Numbered from the stretch's first letter, positions 50,297 through 60,957 are shown. The stretch is DNA of 64,000 nucleotides from Alphaproteobacteria bacterium (GCA_028871345.1 JAGWNK010000004.1:1-64000); one strand, 5' to 3'. Made by a program: numbers and translations. Notes: generated by a model not told the origin, from the letters alone.

Positions 50297-52945
50297 ATGC
50301 TCGACAAGACATTCGACCCCAAAGAGGTTGAAGGCCGGATTTATGCCCGGTGGGCGGAATCGGGCGCCTTCCGCGCCGGCCGCCGCCCGGACGCCGAGCC
50401 CTTCTGCATCGTCATTCCGCCTCCCAACGTTACCGGGCGGCTGCACATTGGCCATGCCCTCAACAACTCCCTGCAGGACGCCATCGCGCGCTTCGAGCGG
50501 ATGCGGGGCAAAGACGTGCTCTGGCAACCCGGCATGGACCATGCGGGCATCGCCACCCAACTGGTGGTCGAACGGGAACTGGCCAAACGACAGCAGAGCC
50601 GGCTGGAGATGGGGCGCGAGAAGTTCCTCGAAGCCGTCTGGACGTGGAAAGAGGAGTCGGGCGGGGCCATCGGCGAACAGCTGCGGCGCCTGGGCGCCTC
50701 GGCGGATTGGTCGCGCGAACGCTTCACCATGGACGACGGCCTGTCCCGCGCAGTTGTGAAAGTATTTGTCGAGCTTTATCGGCAGAACCTCATCTACAAG
50801 GATAAGCGGCTGGTCAATTGGGACCCGCGGCTCCAAACGGCCGTCAGCGATCTCGAGGTCGAGAGCATCGAGCTCAAAGGCAACCTCTGGCACATTAAAT
50901 ACCCGCTGGAAGGGCGAGCCGGAGAGTACATCACGGTGGCGACCACCCGCCCGGAAACGATGCTCGGCGACACGGCTGTGGCGGTTCACGCCGACGACCA
51001 GCGTTACAAGCCGTTGCTCGAAGCGAAGGCGCAGGCCCGCCAACCGCTCACGGGGCGCTTGATTCCCATCGTCGCGGACGAGATCGCCGACCCCGAAAAG
51101 GGCTCAGGTGCCGTCAAGATCACGCCAGGCCACGATTTCAATGATTTCGAGGTCGGCCGGCGCCACAAGCTGCCTCTGATCAACATCCTCAACAGGGACG
51201 GCACCCTGAACGACAGCGTACCCAAGAAGTACCGCGGGTTGGACCGCTTCTTGGCGCGCAAGGCCGTCGTGGCCGATCTCGAGGAACTCGGACTGATCGA
51301 CAAGATCGAGCCGATCATCCATGCCGTGCCGCACGACGAGAAGACCAAGACGGTAGTGCTCGAGCCTTACCTGACCGAGCAGTGGTATCTCGACGTCCGC
51401 ACGCTCGCGAAACGCGCCGTCCAGGTGGTCGAGGAGGGTCGCACCAAATTCGTGCCTGAGAACTGGGCCAACGTCTATTTCAACTGGCTGCGCAACATCC
51501 AACCCTGGTGCATCTCGCGCCAATTGTGGTGGGGCCATCAACTGCCCGTCTGGTACGGCGACGACGGCACGATCTACGTCGCGGAGAGCGAAGCCGAAGC
51601 GGTCAGACAAGCCGGCGGAGCCAAGCTTACGCGGGACCCCGACGTGCTCGATACCTGGTTCTCGTCGGCCTTGTGGCCATTCTCGACGCTCGGCTGGCCG
51701 GATGAAACGACGGAACTGAAGCGGTTCTACCCGACCAGCGTGCTGATCACCGGCTTCGACATCATCTTCTTCTGGGTGGCGCGGATGATGATGATGGGCA
51801 TGCACTTCATGAACGACGTGCCTTTCCGCACCGTCTACATCCACAATCGCGTCCTGGACGAGAAGGGCGTGAAGATGTCCAAGACCAAGGGGAACGTCAT
51901 TGATCCCCTCGATCTGGTCGACGAATACGGCGCCGATGCGCTGCGCTTCACGCTGGCGCTCGCTGCCGGACAGACCCGCGACATGCGCATCGGCCCGGCG
52001 CGCGTTGAAACCAACCGCAATTTTGCGACCAAGCTGTGGAATGCGGCGCGCTTCTGCGAGATGAACGGCTGCGACACGCGCGTGGATTTCGATCCGGCCA
52101 GGGTCTCGCAGACGGTCAACAAGTGGATCGTGGCTGAGGCCGCGAAATCGGCAAGAGAGGTGACGACGGCGCTGGAGACCCTGCGCTTCAACGATGCGGC
52201 GCGCGCAGCGTACCACTTCGTCTGGGACGTCTACTGCGACTGGTATCTCGAATTCATCAAACCCCTGCTCAACGGCACCGACGAAGGAGCGAAGGCGGAG
52301 GCGCGAATGACTGCTGCGTGGACCCGGGACACGATCCTGAAGCTACTGCACCCCTTCATGCCCTACATCACCGAGGAGCTTTGGGCGCGGACGGTCGAAC
52401 AGTTGGCGCCACGGCAGACGCTGCTGATTGAAGCGCCGTGGCCGGATTTATCGTCGCTACCGCGCGACGACTCGGCGGCGGCGGAGATGCGGTGGGTCAT
52501 CGATCTCGTGTCCGGCGTGCGCTCCGTTCGCTCGGAGATGAACGTGCCGCCGTCTGCCAAGATTACCTTGGTGCTCAAGGGTGCCAGCGCGGAGACAAAG
52601 AACCGGCTCGACCGTCACCTCGGCGTGATATCGACCCTTGCGCGACTTTTCAGCGCCACCACCGGGGATGTCATCCCGCCCGGCTCTGCGCAGTTCGTCA
52701 TCGGTGAAGCCATGGTCGCTTTGCCGCTCGGCGATGTCATCGATTTCGTCAAGGAGCGCGCGCGGCTCGAGAAGGAGCTGAAGAAGGCGCAGGATGAGAT
52801 CGCCCGGTTCGATGCCAAGCTCTCCAATGAGCAGTTCGTTTCCCGCGCGCCGGAAGACGTGCTTGCAGAACAGCGCGAGAAGCGCGCGGAGGCCGCGGCC
52901 CAGGCCGCGCGCCTGAAGGATGCCATTGCCCGCCTCGCGAGCTGA
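50297..52945 (+). CDS. valS: Valyl-tRNA synthetase
   Basis: Charges tRNA-Val. The 882-aa protein has the HIGH motif as HIGHAL near residue 50 (NVTGRLHIGHALNN) and KMSKT near residue 526. An editing domain lies between them (TTRPETMLGDTAVAVH). At the C-terminus is the coiled-coil tRNA arm (LEKELKKAQDEIARFDAKL, about 815-835). ATG 50297 was chosen; a TTG at 50288 would add three residues. A complete, ordinary class I synthetase. Confidence 0.98.
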   Translation: MLDKTFDPKEVEGRIYARWAESGAFRAGRRPDAEPFCIVIPPPNVTGRLHIGHALNNSLQDAIARFERMRGKDVLWQPGMDHAGIATQLVVERELAKRQQSRLEMGREKFLEAVWTWKEESGGAIGEQLRRLGASADWSRERFTMDDGLSRAVVKVFVELYRQNLIYKDKRLVNWDPRLQTAVSDLEVESIELKGNLWHIKYPLEGRAGEYITVATTRPETMLGDTAVAVHADDQRYKPLLEAKAQARQPLTGRLIPIVADEIADPEKGSGAVKITPGHDFNDFEVGRRHKLPLINILNRDGTLNDSVPKKYRGLDRFLARKAVVADLEELGLIDKIEPIIHAVPHDEKTKTVVLEPYLTEQWYLDVRTLAKRAVQVVEEGRTKFVPENWANVYFNWLRNIQPWCISRQLWWGHQLPVWYGDDGTIYVAESEAEAVRQAGGAKLTRDPDVLDTWFSSALWPFSTLGWPDETTELKRFYPTSVLITGFDIIFFWVARMMMMGMHFMNDVPFRTVYIHNRVLDEKGVKMSKTKGNVIDPLDLVDEYGADALRFTLALAAGQTRDMRIGPARVETNRNFATKLWNAARFCEMNGCDTRVDFDPARVSQTVNKWIVAEAAKSAREVTTALETLRFNDAARAAYHFVWDVYCDWYLEFIKPLLNGTDEGAKAEARMTAAWTRDTILKLLHPFMPYITEELWARTVEQLAPRQTLLIEAPWPDLSSLPRDDSAAAEMRWVIDLVSGVRSVRSEMNVPPSAKITLVLKGASAETKNRLDRHLGVISTLARLFSATTGDVIPPGSAQFVIGEAMVALPLGDVIDFVKERARLEKELKKAQDEIARFDAKLSNEQFVSRAPEDVLAEQREKRAEAAAQAARLKDAIARLAS

Positions 52946-53103
52946 TCGTGCAAGAGCAACAGAATTATCACCTGCGAATGCCATAGTCCTGCCACGTTTG
53001 ACCCGGAACAGCGGGTTTCCTGAACCGTTTTCATTTGATGATGTGCGGCTTGCGGGCCGCGCATGAGGGTGCCGTTTCCACCAGCAGCAAGGGAGACACG
53101 CTC

Positions 53104-53490
53104 ATGTTGAAACGCAATGCTTTGATCGCCATGGCGGCGGTCGTGGCGCTTGGTGCGAGCACTGCCGCAGCCAACGCCGACGCGTGCAGTCATCACGGGC
53201 ATCCCGTCGGGACAATTCTCGGAGCAGCCGGCGGCGGCCTGATCGGCAATGCCATCACCCACGGCAGCGCTGTGGGCACCGTTGGCGGTGCTGTGGCTGG
53301 CGGCTTCGCGGGTAACGCCATCGCGCGGAGCGGCGACTGCCACTATGACCGTTACCGGCGGGCCTATTATTACTACGACCGCGATCATCGCCGGCACTAC
53401 GTCAACTACTATGAGGACCGGGACGAAAGATACCGGGACCGCCGGGACTATTATCGCGACCGGGACAATCCTGACGATAACGGTTACTAA
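53104..53490 (+). CDS. Glycine-zipper 2TM-domain exported protein
   Basis: A 128-aa exported protein. The signal peptide (LIAMAAVVALGASTAAANA) is followed by a glycine-zipper pair of short hydrophobic helices (GTILGAAGGGLIGNAITHG, GTVGGAVAGGFAGNAIA). The tail is rich in Tyr, Arg and Asp with repeated YRDRRDYY units. Similar proteins sit in or near the outer membrane; the function is unknown. AAGGGAG precedes ATG 53104. A strong terminator follows. Confidence 0.82.
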   Translation: MLKRNALIAMAAVVALGASTAAANADACSHHGHPVGTILGAAGGGLIGNAITHGSAVGTVGGAVAGGFAGNAIARSGDCHYDRYRRAYYYYDRDHRRHYVNYYEDRDERYRDRRDYYRDRDNPDDNGY

Positions 53491-53515
53491 TCGACCGCTC
53501 CCTCAGGCACGCAAA

Positions 53516-53549
53516 GCGGCCGCCGAGCAATCGGCGGCCGCGTTGTTTT
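53516..53549 (+). terminator. Rho-independent terminator after the glycine-zipper gene
   Basis: An 11-bp perfect stem, GCGGCCGCCGA / TCGGCGGCCGC, with a GCAA loop is followed by GTTGTTTTG. It lies 26 bases after the stop codon. Confidence 0.8.
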
Positions 53550-53585
53550 GGGGGCTTGAATGCCGAGCGCGCCCCACTATCTTAA

Positions 53586-53604
53586 TGTAACGGTTAGTAT
53601 TACA
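53586..53604. promoter_or_regulatory. Inverted repeat before the Old Yellow Enzyme gene
   Basis: TGTAA-N9-TTACA lies 14 bases before the start codon, between the preceding terminator and the Shine-Dalgarno site. The position fits an operator for a TetR- or LysR-type repressor of the reductase gene, but no cognate regulator is adjacent. Confidence 0.35.
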
Positions 53605-53618
53605 GAAGAGGGGCCTCG

Positions 53619-54677
53619 ATGCCGTCCTTGTTCGATCCTGTGGCGCTGGGCGCGCTGCGCCTGCCCAATCGCATCGTCATGGCACCGTTGACGCGTTGCC
53701 GCGCCGAGCCGGAGACTCGCGTACCCTCGATGCTGGCGGCGACGTACTACGCGCAACGAGCGTCCGCGGGATTGATCCTGACAGAGGCTACGTCGGTCGA
53801 TCCCCTCGGAGTCGGCTATCCGGCCACTCCCGGAATCTGGTCGGACGAACAGACAGAAGGCTGGAAGCCGATCGTGGAGGCCGTCCACGGTAGAGGCGGG
53901 CGCATCATGCTTCAACTCTGGCATGTGGGACGCATTTCCGATCCGTTTTATCTTGGGGGTCGCCAGCCGGTGTCGGCGAGTCCCATCGCCGCCAAGGGGC
54001 ATGTCAGCCTGATGCGGCCCTTGAAGGACTTCGTGGCGCCGCGCGCGCTGGATGCGGATGAAATTCCGGCTGTCATCGCGGCTTATCGCAATGGAGCGCG
54101 GAACGCCAAGAGGGCAGGGTTCGACGGCGTCGAAATCCACGGCGCGAATGGTTATCTTCTCGACCAGTTCCTCCAGGACTCCACGAACAAGCGCACGGAC
54201 GCTTACGGCGGCTCGCGCGAGAAGCGTGCACGGCTCATGCTCGAAGTCACCGATGCCGTCTGCGACGTATGGGGACCCGACCGGGTCGGCATGCATCTGG
54301 CGCCGCGGGCTGACAGCCATGACATGGGCGACAGTGATCGTCTGGCGACATTCACCTATGTGGCGCACGAACTCGGCAAGCGGAAGCTGGCCTTCCTTTG
54401 CACGCGAGAGGCCAGGAAAGAAGACAGTATCAGTCCTTTCATGAAGGAAGCCTTCGGCGGCCCGCTTATCGCCAACGAAGGTTTCAACAAGGATGCAGCG
54501 GAGCAGGCCCTCGCGGACGGCGTGGCGGATGCGGTCGCCTTCGGCAAACTCATCATCGCCAATCCCGATCTCGTCGAACGCTTCCGGAACGGTGCGCCGC
54601 TCAACTCCTGGGACGCATCCACATTCTATGGCGGGGACCAGAAGGGCTACACGGACTATCCCACGGCCGCTGACTGA
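53619..54677 (+). CDS. Old Yellow Enzyme-family ene-reductase
   Basis: A 352-aa FMN enzyme that reduces activated alkenes or nitro compounds with NAD(P)H (NemA/XenB-like). The start LFDPVALGALRLPNRIVMAPLTRCRA, the LQLWHVGR segment, GFDGVEIHGANGYLLDQFLQ and DAYGGSREKRARLML are family hallmarks. A role in stress or detoxification is likely. It stands alone, with AGAGG upstream of ATG 53619 and a dyad in the promoter. Confidence 0.94.
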   Translation: MPSLFDPVALGALRLPNRIVMAPLTRCRAEPETRVPSMLAATYYAQRASAGLILTEATSVDPLGVGYPATPGIWSDEQTEGWKPIVEAVHGRGGRIMLQLWHVGRISDPFYLGGRQPVSASPIAAKGHVSLMRPLKDFVAPRALDADEIPAVIAAYRNGARNAKRAGFDGVEIHGANGYLLDQFLQDSTNKRTDAYGGSREKRARLMLEVTDAVCDVWGPDRVGMHLAPRADSHDMGDSDRLATFTYVAHELGKRKLAFLCTREARKEDSISPFMKEAFGGPLIANEGFNKDAAEQALADGVADAVAFGKLIIANPDLVERFRNGAPLNSWDASTFYGGDQKGYTDYPTAAD

Positions 54678-54827
54678 ACCTGCGGGGTCTTACAGAGGAT
54701 CGGTTCGCGCCATCACGGATGTCTTTGACCCGAGCAGGCTGCGGGCCTTGCCGAGGGCGAAATTGACCTTCCTTTTGCGGTCGTTGCGAAGTAAGGAAAA
54801 CGTCTGAGTTCGAACTCCTCGAAGACC

Positions 54828-56543
54828 ATGACCAAATTCGACAAATCCAGGCTGCCTTCCCGCCACGTGACAGAGGGGCCCGAGCGCGCGCCGCATCGGT
54901 CCTACTATTACGCCATGGGCCTCACGGAAGAGGAGATCCATCGTCCGTTCATCGGTGTGGCAACCTGCTGGAACGAAGCCGCACCCTGCAATATTGCGTT
55001 GATGCGACAGGCGCAGGCGGCCAAGACGGGCGTCAAGGGATCCGGCGGAACGCCTCGGGAATTCTGCACGATCACGGTCACCGACGGCATTGCCATGGGC
55101 CATGAGGGCATGAAGTCCTCGCTGGTCAGCCGCGAAGTCATCGCGGACAGCGTCGAACTGACCATGCGCGGCCACTGCTACGATGGTCTGGTCGGCATCG
55201 CCGGCTGCGACAAGTCCCTGCCCGGGATGATGATGTCGATGCTGCGGCTGAATGTCCCGAGCGTGTTCTTGTACGGCGGCTCGATCATGCCCGGCAGGGT
55301 AAAGGGCAAGGACGTGACGGTGGTCGACGTCTTTGAGGGAGTCGGACAGCATTCGGCGGGCAAGCTGCCGGACTGCGACCTGACGGAACTCGAGCGGCAC
55401 GCTTGCCCGGGCGCCGGCGCCTGCGGCGGCCAGTTCACGGCAAACACGATGGCCTGCGTCGCCGAGGCGATCGGCCTCGCGCTGCCACATTCGTCGGGCC
55501 CGCCGGCCGAGATCGTGGAACGCGACGATTTTGCGACCAAGGCGGGCGAGGCCGTGATGTCGCTACTCAAGCGCGGAATCCGTCCGCGCGACATCTGCAC
55601 CCGCAAGGCGTTCGAGAACGCGGCCGCGGTCGTGGCGGCGACAGGCGGCTCAACCAACGCGGCGCTGCATCTGCCGGCCATGGCCAACGAAGCGGGCATA
55701 TCCTTCGATCTCTTCGACGTGGCCGAGATTTTCAAGCGCACGCCCTACCTGGCGTCCCTGAAGCCAGGCGGCCTGTATGTCGCCAAGGACATGTGGGAGG
55801 CCGGCGGCGTGCCCATGCTGATGCGCGCATTGCTCGACGGCGGCTTCATCCACGGATCCTGCATGACGGCAACGGGCAAAACCGTCGCCGAAAACCTCAA
55901 GGATGTGGCCTTCAATCCGTCCCAGAAGGTGATGAAGGACGTGGCGCACGCCCTGGCTCCGACCGGCGGCGTGGTCGGTTTGCGAGGGAACCTTGCGCCC
56001 GACGGCGCCATCGTCAAGATCGCCGGGCTGAAGCACATCAAGCACCGCGGACCGGCGCGCGTCTTCGACTGCGAAGAAGACTGCTTCGCCGCCGTGCAGA
56101 GGAGGGAATATCAGCCAGGCGACGTGCTGGTGATCCGCTACGAGGGACCGAAGGGCGGTCCCGGCATGCGCGAGATGCTGTCGACGACGGCCGCGCTTTA
56201 TGGCCAAGGCGTCGAGAACATCGCGCTGGTCACCGACGGGCGCTTCTCGGGGGGAACCCGCGGGCTCTGCGTGGGCCACGTCGGTCCGGAGGCCGCCGAA
56301 GGGGGACCGATCGCGCTTCTTCGCGACGGCGACATGATCCTCATCGATGCTGAAATCGGCACGATCGAGGTTGAATTGCCTGCGGCAGAACTCGCCGCAC
56401 GCAAGACCTCGTGGAAGCCGAAACCGGCAAGCTTCGGAACCGGCGCATTGTGGCGTTTTGCCAAGAATGTCGGGCCGGCCCGCCATGGGGCAGTCACCAC
56501 GCCGGGCGCGCAACACGAGGTGCGGTGCTACGCCGACATTTAG
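54828..56543 (+). CDS. ilvD: Dihydroxy-acid dehydratase
   Basis: Penultimate step of valine, leucine and isoleucine synthesis. The 571-aa protein carries the three cysteine segments that bind the Fe-S cluster: [22 protein letters not shown] and [38 protein letters not shown] near the C-terminus is typical. The length fits the shorter IlvD/Edd branch, whose members may also act on sugar acids; the branched-chain role is the default call. Confidence 0.93.
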   Translation: MTKFDKSRLPSRHVTEGPERAPHRSYYYAMGLTEEEIHRPFIGVATCWNEAAPCNIALMRQAQAAKTGVKGSGGTPREFCTITVTDGIAMGHEGMKSSLVSREVIADSVELTMRGHCYDGLVGIAGCDKSLPGMMMSMLRLNVPSVFLYGGSIMPGRVKGKDVTVVDVFEGVGQHSAGKLPDCDLTELERHACPGAGACGGQFTANTMACVAEAIGLALPHSSGPPAEIVERDDFATKAGEAVMSLLKRGIRPRDICTRKAFENAAAVVAATGGSTNAALHLPAMANEAGISFDLFDVAEIFKRTPYLASLKPGGLYVAKDMWEAGGVPMLMRALLDGGFIHGSCMTATGKTVAENLKDVAFNPSQKVMKDVAHALAPTGGVVGLRGNLAPDGAIVKIAGLKHIKHRGPARVFDCEEDCFAAVQRREYQPGDVLVIRYEGPKGGPGMREMLSTTAALYGQGVENIALVTDGRFSGGTRGLCVGHVGPEAAEGGPIALLRDGDMILIDAEIGTIEVELPAAELAARKTSWKPKPASFGTGALWRFAKNVGPARHGAVTTPGAQHEVRCYADI

Positions 56544-56707
56544 CGTCTGCTGTAACACCAGTCGGCGCGGGATAGGGTTTGGTCGCCTCCCGCGCGACAG
56601 CCGAGACGCTCGCTAACCTGCTTTGGTTACAGTGAAATCCGAAAACGACGACGTGCGCTCGACAGGCAGCGCGCCAGCCCTACAATGGTGCCCAGTGGGG
56701 GGAGTGT

Positions 56708-57919
56708 ATGCGTCGCCGCTACGGTTGGGGCCTCGATGACGGGTACGGCCGGTTCATGGCAACGGCCGCGTCCGTGCTTGCCGTCGCCATCATCAGCTAC
56801 GCCACGGCGCTGTTCCTCTTCGCGCATTACCGCACGACGCTGTCGTCGCACCCCGACATCAGGCAGGCCGTGACGGCGACGAACACGCCGCCGCCCGAAA
56901 CGCGCATTTGGCTGTCGAAGGATTACCCGCCTGGCGACGCGCGACTCGTCGATGTCGTGGCTGCCGGTGACGTGATGATGGGTTCCACGAATTCGGACCT
57001 TAACCCCCGCATCGTTCCTGGCGTGGACGCCGCCTCGCTGATCGGTTCCGATCTCGCTATCATCTTTCGCCGCTCGGACGTCGCATTCGTCAATCTCGAA
57101 GGTCCGCTCTACGACGGTTCCGAACCGACGGCAAAAAATTGCACGAGCTGCTTTTCGTTCCGCAGTCCGACCTACTACGCCGATGTGCTGTCGAGTCTGC
57201 ACGTCTCCGTCGTCAGTCTGGCAAACAACCACAGCGGCGATTACGGCCAAGCCGGACGCGAGTCCACCATCGCGGCGCTGATGCGGCGCGGGATCGGCTT
57301 TGCGGGGCTGGAACGGGACGGCGCGCGGACCTCCATACTGCGTCTGGCGAACGGACGAACCGTCGGCGTCATCGCCTTCGCCCCCAACAGCGGAACGCTC
57401 GACATCAACGACATCCCGGCTGCCGCCGGCCAGATACGCGAGCTCAAGGCCAAAGTGGATCTCGTGCTCGTTTCCTTCCATGGCGGGGCCGAAGGCTGGG
57501 ACCATGTGCACGTCGCCAGGGGTGATGAAACCTTTGACGGCGAGGATCGCGGCGACGTCATCGCATTCGCGCATGCCGCCGTGGACGCTGGTGCCGACCT
57601 GGTGGTCGGGCAGGGACCGCATGTGCCGCGCGCCGTCGAACTCTACAGGCATCATTTGATTGCCTACAGCCTCGGCAATTTCTGGACCTATGCGGGCGTC
57701 GGCAGCTACGCCGTGTCTGGTCTTGGGCCGGTGCTCGAAGCCTGGATCGAGCCCGATGGGACCATTGCCGGATTCGAGGTCCATTCGACCCGGCAAGCTG
57801 GCCTGGGCGTGCCGCACCTGGACCCGGAGAACGAAGCCGCACGCTACGTGTACTACCTCACGCGGGCGGATTTCCCCGATACCGGTGACGCACTCGCCAA
57901 CGCAGTGAAGCCGCAATAG
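56708..57919 (+). CDS. CapA-family (PGA_cap) membrane-anchored metallophosphatase-like protein
   Basis: A 403-aa protein with one N-terminal membrane helix (VLAVAIISYATALFLFAHY) and a CapA domain. Metal-site motifs are VAAGDVMMGST, VAFVNLEGPL, LANNHSGDYG and VSFHGGAEGWDHVH, followed by GPHVPRAVELYRHHLIAYSLGNFW. CapA proteins take part in poly-gamma-glutamate export, and other members are linked to polysaccharide envelopes. The capBC genes are absent. Next to a polysaccharide deacetylase and opgGH it most likely serves an envelope glycan. ATG 56708 has GGGGGGAG upstream. Confidence 0.85.
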   Translation: MRRRYGWGLDDGYGRFMATAASVLAVAIISYATALFLFAHYRTTLSSHPDIRQAVTATNTPPPETRIWLSKDYPPGDARLVDVVAAGDVMMGSTNSDLNPRIVPGVDAASLIGSDLAIIFRRSDVAFVNLEGPLYDGSEPTAKNCTSCFSFRSPTYYADVLSSLHVSVVSLANNHSGDYGQAGRESTIAALMRRGIGFAGLERDGARTSILRLANGRTVGVIAFAPNSGTLDINDIPAAAGQIRELKAKVDLVLVSFHGGAEGWDHVHVARGDETFDGEDRGDVIAFAHAAVDAGADLVVGQGPHVPRAVELYRHHLIAYSLGNFWTYAGVGSYAVSGLGPVLEAWIEPDGTIAGFEVHSTRQAGLGVPHLDPENEAARYVYYLTRADFPDTGDALANAVKPQ

Positions 57920-58155
57920 GCAAGGCGGGCGGCCGCCCCTACAAGCTTGGAATGAAACCAATCTTCGACTTCGAGCTGCCGAAATGCGGCGCCGTCTCCG
58001 GTTGGCTGCCGCCGGGGAGCTTGCCTCACCGGGCGGGCAGGAAACCGGGGCTTTCAAGCAACGAGTCGGCACAGAACTAGCCCCATGCGACCCATCGCCT
58101 TGCCCCAGGGCCACACGGCCCATAGACTGCAACCTGGTCCAAGGATGCAGCTCGG

Positions 58156-59013
58156 ATGCGGTTGGAAATCGTTTTTGCAGCCGTGACTTGCATGGCGGTC
58201 CTGCCGGCATGGGCGAGCGGTACGGCCGACCGCCCCGAGGAACTGGCGTGGTTCCAGGCGCACACCATCTTCCACTCCGGATTGCGCAACGGGCACGAAA
58301 TTGCCCTGACGTTCGACGACGGTCCGAACGCCTACACGACCCGGGTTCTCGACGTTCTCAAAGCCAACAACGTGAAGGCGACGTTCTTCATCGTGGGCAA
58401 GATGGCGAAGGCGCACCCGGACATCCTGGCGCGGATCGCCGCGGAAGGGCACCTGCTCGCCAATCACAGCGCCAGCCATCCCGAGCTGACGAGCTCGTTT
58501 GACGCGGACCCGAGCACCCTGATCAACCAGTTGCGCATCGTGCACAACGAGATCGCGCCGCTGATGAAGCCGACCGACAAGTTCTATTTCCGCGCACCCT
58601 ATGGCTACTGGCGTTCGGCGCACGCTCAAATCCTCAACGACGATCCGGTGCTGCGAAACTATGTCGGCCCGATCTACTGGGATGTCGGCGGCGACATCTC
58701 GATGCATGACGGCTACGTGATGAGCGCCGCCGACTGGGATTGCTGGCGGCACAAATGGACGCCGCAGATCTGCGCCAAGGGGTACCTTCGCGAGATTCGC
58801 CGCGACGACGGCGGCGTCGTCCTCATGCACTGCATCCACCGGCAATCGGCTGATCTCGTGGCCTCTGTCGTTCCGCCGATGCTGCAGGAAGGCTACCGCT
58901 TCGTACGCCTCGACGAGGTGCCAGAATACCGCCAGTACGAGACCCCGCAATCCGCGCCGGCCGTCGCCTGGACTCCGCTGACACCAACGACAAAAGTCGC
59001 AGAGCTCAAATAG
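58156..59013 (+). CDS. Exported polysaccharide deacetylase (NodB homology)
   Basis: A 285-aa exported CE4-type enzyme with a signal peptide (IVFAAVTCMAVLPAWAS). The catalytic motif ALTFDDGPNAYT and metal-binding HSASHPEL (H-x3-H) are present, as are RAPYGYWRS and the later VLMHCIHRQS His segment. It should remove N- or O-acetyl groups from a cell-surface or peptidoglycan-type glycan. It is 236 bases downstream of the CapA-like gene; that gap holds no clear gene. Confidence 0.9.
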   Translation: MRLEIVFAAVTCMAVLPAWASGTADRPEELAWFQAHTIFHSGLRNGHEIALTFDDGPNAYTTRVLDVLKANNVKATFFIVGKMAKAHPDILARIAAEGHLLANHSASHPELTSSFDADPSTLINQLRIVHNEIAPLMKPTDKFYFRAPYGYWRSAHAQILNDDPVLRNYVGPIYWDVGGDISMHDGYVMSAADWDCWRHKWTPQICAKGYLREIRRDDGGVVLMHCIHRQSADLVASVVPPMLQEGYRFVRLDEVPEYRQYETPQSAPAVAWTPLTPTTKVAELK

Positions 59014-59111
59014 CATCACGCTCATCGAAGGAGCGAGCCCAAGCGCGATCGAGCGGGCCGGCCGAGGTATGATCTCCCGTCCGCAGGCAGCGCGTCCGTT
59101 ACCTTCGGCGG

Positions 59112-60698
59112 TCAGTGCGCCGGCGGAAAATACTGGTAGAGCCAGGTCTCGGACAAAGTCTTGTCCGCCAGACGCAAGTAGCAGCGCATGTTCAGCGGCC
59201 CGGGGCCGCCCGCCATGACGTCGAAGACCGCGCGCCAGCGCTCGGTGCCGACGACCTTGATGACGTAGGGGTGCACCACCTTGCCGCGAGAGAGCGTGAC
59301 CACCGGCACAATGTCGTAGCGCGGGGCCATGCCGGTCAGCGGCCCTCCTTCGAAGTCAATGACGAACTTGTGCGTATTGGCAACCGCAGGCCCGCCGACG
59401 ATGCCTCCGCGTCCGATCCTCGTCGCCACGACATACCCGACGTCTCTGGGAAGAAACGGCGAAGGATCCTGCCAATAGAGCCGGTAATCCAGTGCCACGT
59501 GCGTACCTGCCGAGACACGCTGCTTCGGCAACCAGTACGCCACGATATTGTCGTGTGTCTCGTCGTCGGTTGGAATCTCGACCAGCTGTACCGCACCTTC
59601 ACCCCATTTGCCGCGCGGCTCGACCCACATGCTCGGACGCTTGTTGTAGAAGGTCCCGTCGTCTTGGTAGTCGTTGAAATCGCGGTCCCTTTGCATCAAC
59701 CCGAACCCTTTCGGATTGTCGTCGACGAACGAGTTGGCCTGTACCGTCGGCGGATTGACGAGAGGGCGCCAGATCCGCTCACCGGAGCCGGTCCACAGGG
59801 CAAGTCCGTCGCTGTCATGGATTTGCGGCCGCCAGTCGTCCCCCTGGAGCCTGTTGCTCTCGTTGTACCAGAACATGCTGGTCAGCGGCGCGATACCAAG
59901 CCGCTCGATGTCGGCGCGTGCGAACAGATCGGCATGAATGTCCATTATCACACCGTTGTCGCGACGCGCCGTGAACCTGTACGCTCCCGTAATGCTGCGG
60001 CCCTCAAGCAGCGCGTACACCGTCACGGCGCCGCCGTGGTCTTCGCCAATCCAGAATTCGCTGAAGATGGGAAACTCCTCCCGGCTCGAGGCGGAGGTGT
60101 TGACGGCGATCCCGCGCGCGGAGGCTCCGTACTGATCGTCCGATCCGGACGCGCGGAAATAGCTGGCTCCCTGAAACGCCAGCCAGTCGCGCTCGACATC
60201 ATGGCCATTCATCACGCGAAAGCCTGAAAAGCCGAGATCGTGCGGCAACCGCTTGTCCAGCCCCGTTCCGTTCCAATCGAAATACGATGGGCGATACAGG
60301 ATATCGCGCGATGTTCCCCCCGCCAGCGCATTGATATTCACGGAATAGGGCACTACCTGCTTCACAGGGAAGAACCTCACCGGGAGAGGCGGAGGACCAT
60401 TCTTCCACAGTGCGAATCCGGGCCTGAACTGAATGCGCTGCGAAACATCGAAATTCATTGTGCGGACGATATCGGGGGCCGGCTGGCGCGGCTCCACGTA
60501 CGCCTTCCGCGAGAGTTCCTGCGCCCGAACTCGGAGGAGATCGAAATTGAAGGGGCGAGCCGGACCAAGAACGAGCTCTTTCTTCGCTCCGGCAGGAGCC
60601 GCAAGCGCAGACACGGCAGCAGCGAAACCCAAGGTCCAGGGCAGCGACGCACCGAGCATGTGTCGACGTGATAGAGGCACGTTCGTCTTCCATGTCAT
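59112..60698 (-). CDS. Periplasmic glucan biosynthesis protein (OpgG/OpgD family)
   Basis: A 528-aa exported protein needed to make osmoregulated periplasmic glucans. The start MTWKTNVPLSRRHMLGASL is a Tat-type signal (S-R-R-x-x-L with a hydrophobic core), as in OpgD. The MdoG domain fills the rest: FNFDLLRVRAQELSRKAY, YFRASGSDDQYGASARGIAVNT, EFPIFSEFWI and a C-terminal beta-sandwich. It is divergent from opgH rather than in an opgGH operon. ATG 60698 was preferred over 60719; neither has a strong ribosome site. Confidence 0.92.
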   Translation of the reverse strand: MTWKTNVPLSRRHMLGASLPWTLGFAAAVSALAAPAGAKKELVLGPARPFNFDLLRVRAQELSRKAYVEPRQPAPDIVRTMNFDVSQRIQFRPGFALWKNGPPPLPVRFFPVKQVVPYSVNINALAGGTSRDILYRPSYFDWNGTGLDKRLPHDLGFSGFRVMNGHDVERDWLAFQGASYFRASGSDDQYGASARGIAVNTSASSREEFPIFSEFWIGEDHGGAVTVYALLEGRSITGAYRFTARRDNGVIMDIHADLFARADIERLGIAPLTSMFWYNESNRLQGDDWRPQIHDSDGLALWTGSGERIWRPLVNPPTVQANSFVDDNPKGFGLMQRDRDFNDYQDDGTFYNKRPSMWVEPRGKWGEGAVQLVEIPTDDETHDNIVAYWLPKQRVSAGTHVALDYRLYWQDPSPFLPRDVGYVVATRIGRGGIVGGPAVANTHKFVIDFEGGPLTGMAPRYDIVPVVTLSRGKVVHPYVIKVVGTERWRAVFDVMAGGPGPLNMRCYLRLADKTLSETWLYQYFPPAH

Positions 60699-60957
60699 GA
60701 CAGGCGCCCAACGGATCATGCACTGTCTCGGGTTCAAAGCGAGGCCGTGTCGGTTACACAAATTTTTCCAATTGCCGGCCAATTCCCGCCACGAGCCGCC
60801 GTTACATGAACGCCATGCGCGGTCGCGTCGAGGACTTGCGAGGAGGTGACCAGCGGCAGGTGACAAAAGTGTGGCAAATCCTGGCAGACGCTAAAGCGCG
60901 TGTATCATCGCATCGGGATCGACGCAGCAACCCGGTCAGGTCAAAAGGAAACGAACA

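Noticed and set aside
56627-58210. A 527-codon minus-strand open frame
   Set aside because: It is antisense to the CapA-like gene and has shadow composition (His, Arg and Gly rich).
57984-58502. A 172-codon plus-strand frame across the deacetylase start
   Set aside because: It overlaps the deacetylase in another frame and has no ribosome site or family features. The gap 57920-58155 holds no RNA gene I recognise.
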